Of a stretch of 64,000 nucleotides of DNA, positions 18,701-31,455 are shown piece after piece. Source of the stretch: Mycoplasma sp. 1018B. GTDB taxonomy: Bacteria; Bacillota_I; Bacilli_A; Mycoplasmatales; Metamycoplasmataceae. Below the pieces are notes generated by a model that made no database searches, was not told where the DNA came from, and saw only the letters and a program-made list of their open reading frames with translations. How positions within the stretch are numbered: the stretch's first letter is position 1; each line of letters starts with the position of its first letter. The DNA is taken from assembly GCF_024582675.1 (NCBI RefSeq), contig NZ_CP102084.1:62001-126000 (forward strand), read 5' to 3'. The position numbers and the translations under genes are program-made.

Positions 18701-19684
18701 ATGAAAAAAATTAATTATAAAATTTTGGCAGAAAAAGCAAATGTTTCAATTAGCAGTGTCAGTCGTTATTTTAATAGTGGTTATATTAGCAAAAAAACTG
18801 AATTAAAAGTTGAACAAGCTTTAAAAGATCTGAATTATGATTTTTATTTAAATTCACAAACAAATAATAAAACTCCGCTTTCAGATACTATAGTTGTTTT
18901 TTTATCAAACGAATATAATAATAATTTTTATGATATTTTGCAAGGAATAAATTATTCAGCTCAAGCAAAAGATAAAAAAGTTTTAAGTTATTTTGTAGAT
19001 AAAAATCGTGATAAAGCAAAAAAATTATTTATTAAAATAAGAAGCCAATTACCTTTTGCAATTATATTTTTCAATCAAAATTTAATAATTAATAAATTGT
19101 TTAATGAAATTTTTACAAAAAAACAAAACGAAAATGTCAAAATTTTACTCTTTAATACCTTGAGTGATCATTTTAGTTCTTTACAAGTCGATTATATTAA
19201 ACCTTTTCAACAATTAGTTGTTTTATTATCGCCTAATTTAAATGCTTCAACAAATAAAATTATTTATTTAGATGATATTAATGACAATGAACGTTTAAGA
19301 TTTTATAAAAAAGAAGGTTTTTCTCAAGGGATGTTAAGTATTGAAAAAGAACCATTTTTTCTTGAATTTAATCCTAAAAGTAAAGAATCAATAATAAAAA
19401 TAAGTAATTCTATTTTATTAAATGATTATAAATATATTATATGTTCATCGCATGAAGCTTATTTAGCTTTAGCTCACATAAGAGAATTAAAAAACTTTTA
19501 TTTAACAGATATAGGACCAGCAAATTATTTTGATTTTTTTCCACGATATAATTATAAAATCTTAGAAGATTGATTTCATATTGGTATTCAAATGGAAAGA
19601 ATGTTAACAACAAAAGTACCAACTGAAACAAAAATTTTTGTTCTTAAACATTCAGGAAAAATTATCAAAAATGATGAAATTTAA
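18701..19684 (+). CDS. LacI-family transcriptional regulator
   Basis: A 327-residue protein. The N-terminal helix-turn-helix is ILAEKANVSISSVSRYFN followed by the hinge-proximal KVEQALKDLNYD, classic for LacI/GalR. The C-terminal part should be the sugar-binding-type effector domain, though it is divergent. I chose ATG 18701 because it gives the standard LacI N-terminus and a TATAAT ends 6 nt before it; an in-frame ATG at 18656 would add 15 basic residues. LacI-type regulators are rare in mycoplasmas. No sugar genes adjoin it, so the target is unknown. A Trp near the end is TGA. Confidence 0.8.
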
Positions 19685-19760
19685 AAACAGATATATAAAC
19701 TAATATCTAAAAGTTATTTTTAAATAACTTAAATTAAGTTTAAATATATCTGTTTTTTTA
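19683..19760. terminator. Branched terminator between the regulator gene and rmuC
   Basis: The outer stem AAAAACAGATATAT/ATATATCTGTTTTT encloses an inner stem around AAGTTATT/AATAACTT. A and T runs on both sides allow termination in both directions. Confidence 0.7.
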
Positions 19761-19766
19761 TTTCGA

Positions 19767-21101
19767 TTAATCAATTTTTTCTTCGAAAAGTGTAATAGTT
19801 TCCAATTGTTTACTAATATCTTTTTTAGTTTTATCAGCATCCATTGCTTTAGCAGTTATTGTCAGTTGTTTGTAAGATTTATTAAATATAGTAACAATAT
19901 CCATTAATATTTTTTTATTGTCATTATGTTGTTTTATTAATTTACTAATATTATCAGCCATATTGTTATATGAAATATAAACGTTATTTAAATATTTTTT
20001 TACTTTTTCAAAAGCATCTTCACTTTTGCTTTGTCTTATAAGACTTTTAATTTGATCGATATATCAAAAAATAGTTGTAGGAGAAACAAATAAAATTTGT
20101 GGATTTTTTTCCATTAATTTTCTAGTTATATCGTTAGAAATCATAAAAATATAAATAGCCTCACTAGGAATAAACATTAAAGCTTTTTTTATTACTGACT
20201 CATCAGTTATATATTTTTCTATTTCCTTTATTCTTTGATCTAATTGATTAGTAAATTCTTTCAAATTTTTATCATTAGGATTTTTTAAATAATTTAAATA
20301 ACTTGAAGCTTGGAATTTAGAATCAACAGGAATAATAATTTTTTTATTGTCAGCATTATGTGTAAAAATAGCCAAATCAACAATTAAATTATCTTTAATT
20401 TTATATTGAGTTTTAAACATTCCATCAATACTATCATCTTCGCCATAATGATCACTTATAATATCATTTAATAATTTTTCACCAACGACACCGATGCTTT
20501 TATTATTTTTAAAAATATCATTGATGTCTTTTATTTCGTTTTTTACTTCTTCTAATATTGATATATTTTTATTGACTTCATTTATTTTTTCTACTGTTTG
20601 TGAAAATTCATTTTTTATATTTTCATTAATATTATTTGCTAATTTATTTGTTACTTCTTGTCTTATTGTGTCTAAGTTTTCTTTTTGATTATTTTTAATT
20701 TCATTAAAAGAATCATTTAAATCTTTTTTAAGTACTTTAAAAACAGAATTTTCACTTGAAAGAATATTTTTTCTTAGTTCTTCTTCAAAAGAATTGAAAT
20801 TATTTTTTAAATTAATTTCTAAATCTTTTTGATTTCTATGAAATTCTTTAATTAATTCTAATTGTTTTTTTGCCAAATCAGTTTCATTATCTTTTAATAA
20901 CTGATTAAATCTGTTATCAATAGTTTTACTAATATTATCAATTAAATTTATTTCAATATTTTTAATCTTTTCATTGTCTTTTAATTCCATTTTTTTTATT
21001 TTTCTTTTATTTAATAAAAAAATAACAACAAAAAATGTAATAGTTATTAGTAATAATATTAACATTATTACTATAATAAGATTTAAAATCGTAGTTGTCA
21101 A
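19767..21101 (-). CDS. rmuC: RmuC-like protein (putative DNA recombination factor)
   Basis: A 444-residue protein. It has one N-terminal membrane helix (about residues 6-31), a long coiled coil (35-195) and the RmuC core with GVVGEKLLNDIISDHYG, DNLIVDLAIF, VPVDSKF (here IPVDSKF) and ALMFIPSEAIYIFM. The core is related to PD-(D/E)XK nucleases. RmuC proteins limit rearrangements at inverted repeats in E. coli. The start is TTG at 21101 after AAAGGAGATAA. A Trp at 20061-20063 is TGA, so the gene is not split. Confidence 0.87.
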
Positions 21102-21129
21102 ATTATCTCCTTTGTGTTATTATATTATT

Positions 21130-21471
21130 ATGCATTATACTAAATTATATTCTGCAATTCTTGCGCAAAAAGATAATCTAGTTCATATACATAATCAATC
21201 TTTTTATGTTTTATTGGGTATTATTTTACTAATTATTATTGGTGTTCTAATTACTTTTATTCTTTATTTACATTTTTTTCAAAAACATGTTCATTCAGAT
21301 TGAATAAGTTATATAAAAAATAAAAATTTAAACTTAGAAAATAACAATAATCAAAAGAAAAATTATATTAAATATAATATTTACATTGTTATTTTAACTT
21401 TATTATCATTAACTATTTTTATAATTTTAGCTACTATTTCCTTTGATTTATTATATAGTTTATTTATATAA
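21130..21471 (+). CDS. Small protein with two membrane helices, unknown
   Basis: A 113-residue protein with TM helices at about 24-50 and 82-112 and a basic, Asn-rich loop between. The start ATG 21130 has TATTAT ending 6 nt before it, as in the other leaderless genes. It is divergent from rmuC and convergent with smpB. Two helices and nearness to smpB recall SecG, but the hydrophilic N-terminus and long loop do not fit well, so I leave it unnamed. Confidence 0.6.
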
Positions 21472-21516
21472 AAAATTCCTTTTTTAACTGTTTAATAGTT
21501 ATTTTAGGAATTTTTT
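21471..21516. terminator. Bidirectional terminator between the 2-TM gene and smpB
   Basis: AAAAATTCCT and AGGAATTTTT pair, with further pairing inside. It overlaps both stop codons. Confidence 0.7.
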
Positions 21517-21958
21517 AATTTAAATAATTTTTTATTTTTTGAATATATTTTTCTTGATCTTTTTGTTTTATTTCTTCTCTTTTATCTTTTTTAGTCAAGC
21601 CTATTACTAAAGCTATTTCGAGTTTAACAATATTTTTATTATTAAAATAAAGTTTAACAGGAATGATTGTAGAACTATTTAAACGATTTAATTTACTATT
21701 TAGTCTTATTAATTCATTTTTATGTAATAATAATTTTCTTTCTCTATTTTCATCGTTTTTTTGTAACATATAACTTTTAAAATTAGCATTATAAAGAAAT
21801 AATTCATTTTTTCTAAAAAAACAATAAGAATTAGTTAAATTAACTGTTTTAGCCCTTGCGCTTTTAGCTTCTCATCCTTGTAAAACTATGCCACATTCAT
21901 ATTTATCAATAATTTTATAATTATGTAAACCACGTCGATTATCACTAACAATATTCAT
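21515..21958 (-). CDS. smpB: SsrA (tmRNA)-binding protein
   Basis: A 147-residue protein of normal SmpB size. It starts [29 protein letters not shown], the tmRNA-binding OB fold, and continues with RERKLLLHKNE and IPVKLYFNNK. It ends with the basic KKDKREEIKQKDQEKYIQK tail that enters the ribosomal decoding site. SmpB carries tmRNA to stalled ribosomes. I saw no tmRNA gene in this window. Confidence 0.93.
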
Positions 21959-21991
21959 ATAGTTATTATATAAAATAATAAATTAGTAAAT

Positions 21992-22014
21992 AAAAAATCC
22001 GTTTATACGGATTT
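21992..22014 (-). terminator. Terminator of trxA
   Basis: AAATCCGT and ACGGATTT pair around a 4-nt loop; on the minus strand T residues follow. It overlaps the trxA stop codon. Confidence 0.7.
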
Positions 22015-22324
22015 ATAAATGTTTTTCAACGTGTTTTACAAAAGCAGGATAAGGCAAATAACCTAAACCAGGTTGTACCATTTTCCCGTCTTTAAAAATA
22101 AATCAAGTTGGCATTGAAGTTACATTAAATTCTTTTGCTAAATCTTGATTTTGATCAACATCCACTCTAAAAACAGGAATATTATTTTTAGCAACTAATT
22201 CATCTAAAGTGATTTTAAACATTTTGCATGGAGGACATCACACAGCGTGAAAAACTAGTACATATACACCTTCTGTTTTGCTAAATTGTTCTTTATATTC
22301 TTGAGTTGTAATTTCTTTTAACAT
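22013..22324 (-). CDS. trxA: Thioredoxin
   Basis: A 103-residue thioredoxin. The redox motif is WCPPC (Trp from TGA), where most thioredoxins have WCGPC. VDVDQNQDLAKEFNVTSMPTWFIF contains the conserved cis-proline. It reduces disulfides in the cytosol. AAAGGAGG lies just before the ATG. Confidence 0.92.
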
Positions 22325-22650
22325 TTGGCCTCCTTTATAAATTAATTTTATAATATTTTTTTAAATTCAAAAAGTTATTTTTTGTATAAAAAAATGCTGA
22401 AAAATTAACTTTTTGCTGTTTTTTGAAAAATATATTTAATACTTTATTTTTCTAAAAAAAGTATTTATTTTCTATGATAAAAAAAAAAAAAAAAAAAAAA
22501 CTAAAAAAAACATATAATTTAATTATATTAATATATTCCAAATTAAATAATTTAAAGTAAACGATAAAAATATAAATCAAATATTTTCATAAAATATATT
22601 AATATCAAATTTTATAATTATATACGTATATAAATTAAAGGAAAATCTAT
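22325..22650. other. Intergenic region with trxA promoter, A22 tract and two -10 boxes
   Basis: There is no gene here. It holds the upstream region of trxA (minus strand), a 22-base A run (22479-22500), and two plus-strand TATAAT boxes at 22513-22518 and 22613-22618. The second sits at a usual distance from the surface-protein gene at 22651. A weak ribosome-binding site AAAGGA precedes the ATG. Confidence 0.6.
22479..22518 (+). promoter_or_regulatory. A22 homopolymer next to a -10 box, possible phase-variable promoter
   Basis: Twenty-two A are followed by CT, eight A, CA and TATAAT. The run occupies the place of the -35 and spacer. Poly(A) tracts between -35 and -10 switch vlp surface-lipoprotein genes in M. 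hyorhinis. The distance to the ATG (133 nt) and the second TATAAT at 22613 leave open which promoter is used. Confidence 0.45.
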
Positions 22651-24117
22651 ATGAAAAAAAGTAAATTAGTTGGTTCAGCATTTGCTTTATTAACAGGTGC
22701 ATCTGTTGTCGCTGTTCCTTTAACTACTATTTCTGCTACTAATAATGAAACTCAAAATCTTGAAATAGTTAAATATTTTTTAAATGGCGATAATTTTGAA
22801 GTTCAAAAAAAACAATTAATTGATTCATTTGAGAAAAAAATTGCTGATTTAAAAACTAAATACCCAAATATAATAAATTGAGGTAAAGAATGATCAGATA
22901 AACAGAATCAAATTTTAAGTACTTATTCACAAATAATGAAACAACAAGTACAACAAAATCAATTTGCTGCTGCTTTTCAACTTTATGATATAGTTAATCA
23001 AGGTCTTGCGAGTTTTAAAACTCAAGAACAATATTTAACACAAATAGGTGAATTATTAAAATCATTTCCAGATTCAGTTAAATTTGTAGAACAAGTACAA
23101 TCTCAATTAAATGGCCAAAATTTTGCTCCTTCACAATTGTTAGCTAATTATATAGAAGTTGTTAAACAACACAGTGATTATTTAAAAAGAACTAATGAAA
23201 CTAAACAAACTGAATGAAATAAAAAACAAGCTAATTGAGATAAAAAAGTTCAAGAATTGCGTGATTACATTGTTAAAGATCAACAAAATGCAAGTAAAAC
23301 TTTTGTTACTGTATTAAGCAGTATAACTAACGTTTTAACTGAAATTAAAAATAAATATGAAATTCCTACAAGATGATTATCAGCAAATTATTTACAAAAA
23401 ATGCTTGAAAGACAAAATTATTTAGTAGAAGAAATTGGTAAACAATATGAAGCCAAGGAACATATTTTAGCAATTTATCAAATTGAAAATCTTCGTCAAC
23501 TAGTTGATGAATTAGCCTTTGAATTAACTTCAGTTAATTGATTATCAAAATTTTTAAATAACGCAACTACTGAATTACAAACTCATTTAAAATCAAAAGC
23601 ACAACAAATCTATCAAACTGCAGTTCAAGCCAAAAAAACAAAATTAGAAGAAATTAATAAAATAAATGAAACTGATTCAGAAGAAGTTAAAAAAATGAAA
23701 CAAGAAGCAGTTAGTCAAGCACATCCTTCTGTAAGTGAATTATTAAATCAATATTATGTTGAATCATTTAGCTTCTTAAATAAGGAAATTCAAGATTTAA
23801 AAGAAGCAGGAAATAATCCAGCTGCTCTTAGAAAAGAAATAGCTGATGAAGTTAATAAATTATTAGCCGCTAAAGGTTTAAATGAATATTTAATAACTGA
23901 AGAAAATCCGACAGCTCAAGTATTTAATGAGCATTTATCAAAAGCATTAGATAAATTAGTAGAAAATAATTCTCAAAATAATTCATCTGCTAGTGATTCT
24001 ACAACTGATAAATGAAAAACTATTTTAATTGCTGTTTCTGCTATTTCTACAGCAGCTGTTGTTGCAATGATTATTGCTATAGTTGTTTATTTAGCTCGTA
24101 AAAAACAAACTAAATAA
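22651..24117 (+). CDS. Secreted surface protein with C-terminal membrane anchor, unknown function
   Basis: A 488-residue protein. The N-terminal signal peptide (about 1-30) has no lipobox Cys and probably ends near ISATNN. The long outside part is Gln/Lys/Asn-rich and almost wholly helical, with coiled-coil-like segments. A Ser/Asn linker (about 440-457) leads to one membrane helix (about 460-482) and a short basic tail (RKKQTK). So it should be anchored with its bulk outside. I recognise no family. Many Trp are TGA. The A22 tract upstream fits a variable surface antigen. Confidence 0.7.
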
Positions 24118-24135
24118 TACAAATTCATCTTTTTT

Positions 24136-24168
24136 AAATAAGTAATATAAAATATTACTTATTTTTTT
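24136..24168 (+). terminator. Terminator of the surface-protein gene
   Basis: AAATAAGTAATAT and ATATTACTTATTT pair perfectly around AAA, followed by T residues. Confidence 0.8.
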
Positions 24169-24249
24169 ATTTTAAAATTTTAAAAATTAAAAAAAGTTTT
24201 TCAAATTAGTAATTATAAAAGAAATATAATAATCTTAGAGGTGTAAAAA

Positions 24250-25320
24250 ATGAGTAGTTTCCCAAGAATTGTTATTGATGAAAATAAATTTAAAACTAAT
24301 ATTAAACGGGCAATAGAAATATGTAAAGAAAAAAATATTAATGTTTTAGCTGTTACTAAAGGTTTTGTTGGAAATCATAGAATGGTAGAAATTTTTGCTG
24401 AGTGTGGTATTGAATATTTTGGTGATTCTAGATTAGAAAATATAGCAAATTATCAAGACATAAAAGGACACAAACAATTATTAAGAATACCACAAATTGA
24501 AGAAATTCCACAATTAGTTGAATTGTGTGATTCATCACTTAATGGTGATATTAATGTAATTAAAGCAATTAGTGATTATGTAATTAAAAATAACAAAAAA
24601 GCACATCAAATTATTTTAATGATTGATTTAGGTGATAGAAGAGAAGGAATTCTAACTAATCAAATTCATGAAACAGTAAATGAAATAATCCAATTAAAAG
24701 GAGTGCAATTAATAGGTATAGGATGTAATTTTGGCTGTTATGGTGCTAGAATACCATCAGTAGAAAAAATGAAAGAATTTGTTCAAATTAAAAAAGATAT
24801 TGAAACAACTTATAATTTAAAATTAACTCATATTTCAGGCGGCAATAGTTTGAGTTTACATATGGTATGAGAAAATACAATGCCTGAAGAAGTAAATTTT
24901 TTAAGAATGGGTTTTGCAATGATTTTTGGAACAGAAGATAAATATCGTCAAACTATAAAAGGTATGTATAGAGATGCTTTTAAATGTCAAGCGAGTGTTG
25001 TTGAAGTTGATATTAAATCTTCTTTACCTGAAGGAGAAGCAGGTATTGATGCTTTTGGACATAAGCCTGTTTTTGAAGACAAAGGTATTATAAAGAGATT
25101 ATTATTAGCAATTGGCAAACTAGATACTTCTTTTGATGATATGTACCCAATTGATTCAAATTTAGAAATTCTAGGAGGATCAAGCGACTTAATGATTTTA
25201 AATGCTACAAATAGTTCAATTGACTATAAAGTAGGAGATATCATTGAATTTAATTTAGATTGAGGATCATTATTATATTTATTTAGTTCAAAATATGTAA
25301 GCAAAAAATTTATAAAATAA
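24250..25320 (+). CDS. PLP-dependent ornithine/alanine racemase-like enzyme
   Basis: A 356-residue fold-III PLP enzyme. The PLP lysine is in VLAVTKG (residue about 37). DSRLENI, MIDLGDRREGI, LIGIGCNFGCYG, ISGGNSLSLH, LRMGFAMIFG and the C-terminal DAFGHKPVFEDKGI and LEILGGSSDLMIL match the family that includes ornithine racemase (Orr) and YhfX-type proteins. The true substrate is unknown. A racemase is unexpected in a wall-less organism, so a role in amino-acid use is more likely than peptidoglycan. The ribosome-binding site is AGAGGTG. Trp codons are TGA. Confidence 0.8.
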
Positions 25321-25343
25321 AAAATCAAGTTAATCTTGATTTT

Positions 25344-25345
<2 letters not shown>
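25321..25345. terminator. Bidirectional terminator between the racemase-like gene and gyrB
   Basis: AAAATCAAG and CTTGATTTT pair around TTAAT, directly after the racemase-like stop and overlapping the gyrB stop on the other strand. Confidence 0.75.
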
Positions 25346-27302
<1,957 letters not shown>

Positions 27303-27392
27303 TTAAATATTTAAAGAATTTAAATATTTATACAGCGATTATATCATAAATTAACTTTAAAAAAGTTTAAAAAAATCAGTTTTAAAACTGAT

Positions 27393-28793
27393 TTAAAATT
27401 TATTGTCAGGAATATATAAATTACCATCGACTGAAGCAATATGATTAATAGTAATTAGGGCATTTTGATCAATATGTCTAACTAATTTAATTAAACGCGG
27501 TACTTGTTTATACAATGTTATAGCAGTAAGAACTTTCATTTCATTTCCAGAATATCCACCAATTCCTTTGCTTATTGTAAAACTATTAATAGTTTTTTTG
27601 TCTTCCACAATTGCTTTTCTAATAGCACTCATATGAGGTGAAAATATTTTGAATTGTACAACTTTGTATCTTGGGAACAATCTATTTAATACTTGTGCAA
27701 AAACAAAATTACAAATAAAAGTAGAAATCATATTAGGTGAGAAATAAAGTGAAGTTTGTCAGTTAACACTTGTCATTTCTTTAATACCTAATTTATCAGT
27801 TTTACTTAGCTGGTTATAAATATTAGGATAATTAGTTTCTAAATTTACTAAATCATTTAAAACTAAACTTCCGGCAATAAATGTACCTATTAACACTGAA
27901 ATAATCATAATAATAATATTAATGTATGAATTAATGGTGCCAAAATTTTTATGTTTAACAGTTGACATATATTCGCCTATTATACCAGTAACGCCTGCAG
28001 CGCCACCCATAATAGCAATAATAGCAAAGAAAAATGCTAACATTCCACCATAAATAACTGCAAAAAGGATTTGGGCTACAATAGCTCCACCATTATTTCA
28101 TGACAAGGGAATTAATGATCAAATTCCTTCTTTACCACTTCCTAATTGTCCATTTCCTCATAAATTATCTTGTATTAAAATTCTAGCTTCTTGACTAATA
28201 GTATTAGCAGTAAAATCACCAAAAATATTAAAATTAGATATTCCTGGAATTTGTCCAATAGCAAAAGAAACTAAACTACTAATTACTAAAAATTCTAATG
28301 TAAGCATTGTGTATATTTTTCCGACTTTTTTAAAACCAAATCAAAATATAGGGAAACTTAGCACCAAGTATAAAATTCAGAATAATGCTTGATCAATAAC
28401 ATTATAAATAGTAATAGTAATTTGAGGGTTATTTCTTAATAAAACATTAGTTAATTTGGAGATTGCTTGTCCAAAAGCAGCTAAACCGAAGTTATAAATA
28501 CCTGGATTTTTAACAAAAAAGATACCAACAATTCCGTATATTACAGAAAATAAAGCAGTTCATAATACAATTTTTTGAATAGGCATAGGTGCATAAAAAC
28601 GCGAAAACCTAAGCACGAAATTAGATAATTTTGTATATCTATATTGAGTATTTTTTTTCTTAATCACCTTTTTTACTGGTGAATCTGGTTCATTAGTAAA
28701 AATATCATACATTGAAGCATTATCAAAATCATGTTGCTGCGAATGTTCTTCTTCATTCTTATCAAAAGTATGATTATTATTTTCTTTTATCAT
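27393..28793 (-). CDS. YitT-family membrane protein (DUF161/DUF2179)
   Basis: A 466-residue protein. A charged N-terminal tail (about 80 residues, His/Asp/Glu-rich) is followed by several membrane helices and the C-terminal soluble domain with ITLYKQVPRLIKLVRHIDQNALI, the DUF2179-like part. GGAAGVTGIIGEYMS and GMLAFFFAIIAIMGGAAG match the YitT core. The function is not established. I chose ATG 28793, 7 nt after AAAGGA; the upstream in-frame start would lie beyond that site. The gene needs TGA-Trp codons at several points. Confidence 0.72.
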
Positions 28794-28896
28794 AAGACAT
28801 CCTTTCTTGTTTATTTTGTTGGTAATTGCAAAATAAAAAACCAAGAAATTAAATTGAAATAACTTCTTATTGTTATTATATTATAATGAAGGGATT

Positions 28897-28902
28897 TATA
28901 AT
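28897..28902 (+). promoter_or_regulatory. -10 box of the hydrolase gene
   Basis: TATAAT ends 7 nt before ATG 28910. A second TATAAT at 28882-28887 overlaps an upstream in-frame ATG, which argues against that ATG as the start. Confidence 0.5.
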
Positions 28903-28909
28903 ATTAAAT

Positions 28910-29740
28910 ATGTATAAAATCAATTATTTTGAAACCTTAAATATGCAAATTCCAATATATTTTCTTGACAAAAAGAGTAATACTACTTTAGTTTTTTTGC
29001 ATGGAATTAAATCCTCAATAGATTTTATTCAAAATTTAGACAAATTAATTGATAACTATAATATTTTAGCTATTAATTTACCAGGAAGTCATTATTATAA
29101 AACTCTAAATTTAGAAAATATTGATTTAAATATTTGAATAAAAATAACTAATAACATTTTAAATAAACTTAAATCTAAAAATATTATCATTTTTGCCCAT
29201 TCAATGAGTGGTGGTGTTGCTATGGGTATAAATAAGTTTAAAAATATTAAAAAAATTGTAATGTTTAATACTATTCATCCTTTTTTAGAAAAAAATATAA
29301 ATATTAATTTATCTAGTAAATTCCTTTCAAGCAAAAATATGTTTGAAAATTTATTTATAAAAGAAAAATATAAAAATAAAATGATTTCTCAATGAAATAA
29401 AGAAAAAGCTCAAAAAATTAAATATTGAATACCAATGTTAAATAAAACAATATTTAATTCTAAATATTTAGATATTTTAGAAAAACAATATATAAATAAA
29501 AAAAATTTGATAGTACCAATTGTTAGCGAAAATGATAATGTAATTAATTCAAAAAATTTACTTGCTTATTATAAAAAAATAAATCTTAATGCTAATATTA
29601 TTGGTGTTGGACATAGTCTTTCATCTATTTATAATAATGATTTAGCTAATTTAATTAATAAATTAGTTAAAGCTAAAAAACGTTGATTTTGACAAAAAAA
29701 TATTTTTAAATTAAAAAATAAAGGAAAAAATGGAATATAA
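28910..29740 (+). CDS. Alpha/beta hydrolase
   Basis: A 276-residue serine hydrolase. LVFLHGIKSS forms the oxyanion loop, AHSMSGG holds the nucleophile Ser, and GVGHSLS near residue 250 supplies the catalytic His; Asp is probably in VSENDNVI. This resembles small esterases and lipases common in mycoplasmas. The substrate is unknown. The stop overlaps the next gene by 11 nt, so the two are co-transcribed. Confidence 0.82.
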
Positions 29741-30641
29741 AAAATTCGAAGAAAATTTATTGTTATTCTTATCTAAAAATAACAGTTTAAATTTATTGTT
29801 AAAAGTATTAGATAATCCTGAAGTATATTTTTCTTTAACAAATGCTTTAAATGTTCAAATAAAAATGGAACAAACTTTTTTACGTATGCAAGAAAATAAA
29901 TATCATAAATTTATTAAAAATTTAATAGAAGAATATTTGATTAAGCAAAATTATGAAATTATGAAAAATAGAGTTATTTTAACTCATGAAGAAATTAAAA
30001 ATAATCAAAAAGAAACAATATTATTGAAATCTACATTTTCTTTTATTGCTAAAGATGAAAATAAAAAAGAATTTATCTATATTTGAGCTAAAAAAAGAGA
30101 TAATTTTTCATTAAAAAAAATAGAAATCTTATTAGAAAATTATATGTTGATAGCCAAAAAAATAATTAATTTATATCCAGATTATAAACATAAATTCTAT
30201 TTATGATTTATAGAAGAAACGGTAAAAAATAATAAAGAAAATATTTTTAATTTATTAAATAAAAATAACGAAATTAATTTTCAAGTTTGCTATGAAAACG
30301 AATTATTTAAAGAATGAAACGATATAGATTATTTTAATTCTATAAAAGAAAATCAAAAAAGATTTAAGAAAACTAATTATGCTTACTTAAATAATTTTCC
30401 TAATTTTGATAGTGATGAATCAATTTTAGAGGATTTAGTTAATTTGAGTGAAAATAGATGAAATTTATTAATGTCACCAGTCAAGATTTATGAGCAATTA
30501 AGAAATAATTTATTTAATTTAAATAATTCTAATTCTAACTTTTATAAAGCTATTAAATTAAGAGAATTAAAAATACTGGCTGTTGATGAAGAAGATTATA
30601 AAAATAAAAAAATTGCTTTTTTAGAAAAAAATAATATTTAG
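29730..30641 (+). CDS. Degenerate paralog of the HinfI-like restriction endonuclease, probably inactive
   Basis: A 303-residue protein similar over nearly its whole length to the endonuclease at 5654-6487. The N-terminal region aligns without gaps for about 40 residues at an offset of four, with shared PE-Y, QE, F--N-IE-Y. The C-terminal region also aligns gaplessly (FPNFD...WN.L...Y..LR) with about 16 identities in 40. The catalytic centre does not: Glu109-Gln-Lys111 becomes Trp119-Ala-Lys121 in IYIWAKKRDN, and the first Asp is gone. It keeps RD and the basic stretch. It has no methylase next to it and is coupled to an alpha/beta hydrolase. A DNA- or protein-binding role is possible but unknown. 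Confidence 0.65.
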
Positions 30642-30711
30642 AAATTAGTTTTAATATGTTATAAAATTTAGAATATAAAAAATATATTTATATATTTTTA
30701 AGGAGATTAAT

Positions 30712-31452
30712 ATGGCCGGACATTCAAAATGAGCTAATATAAAACATCGCAAAGGCGCACAAGATGCTGCTCGTGGAAAAATATTCCAAAAATTATTTAA
30801 AGAAATCTATGTTGCTGCTACTCTACCAGCTGGAGCTGATCCTGATACTAATCCATCTTTAAAACTTGCTATTTCTAAAGCTAAAAGTAAAAATATGCCT
30901 AAGGCAAATATTGAAAGAGCATTAGCAAAAGCTAAAGGAGAAAGTAAAGAAGGTTCTAGTTTTGTTGAGACATTATTTAATGCTACAATCACTGGTGGGG
31001 CAACATTTTTAATTAAAACTTTAAGCGATAACATGAATAGAACTAAATCACAAATGACAATGTATTTTAATAGACAAAATGCAATTCTAGGCAAAACAGG
31101 GCAAATTCCTTTTCAATTTGATCATAAAGGAATTTTGGAAATAAGTAAAAATAATATTGATGAGGAAAATTTAACATTGGTAGCATTAGATAATGGAGCT
31201 GAAGATATAGAAATTACTGAAGAAAGTTATGTTATTACAACTTTACCAGAAAATTTTACTCAATGTAAAATTGCGTTAGAAGATGCTCTTAATATAAGTG
31301 ATTTTTTACAATGTGAAGTTACTTATTTACCTAATTCAACAGTTAGTTTTGATGCAGAAAAAACTCAAAAATTAAGTGAATTTATTGATTTGTTAGAAGA
31401 TGATGATGATGTTCAAGAAGTATTTCACAATATTGAATTAAATATAGAATAA
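30712..31452 (+). CDS. yebC: YebC/PmpR-family protein
   Basis: A 246-residue protein starting [24 protein letters not shown], the diagnostic N-terminus. MPKANIERALAKAKGE and the acidic C-terminal third follow. YebC proteins act in transcription regulation or, by recent work, in easing ribosome stalling at proline stretches. AAGGAG lies just before the ATG. The ZIP gene starts 3 nt after its stop, so they form an operon. Confidence 0.93.
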
Positions 31453-31455
31453 TTT

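Noticed and set aside
21130-21471. SecG for the small two-TM protein
   Set aside because: The topology is similar but the long hydrophilic start and loop do not fit, and no SecG motif is seen.
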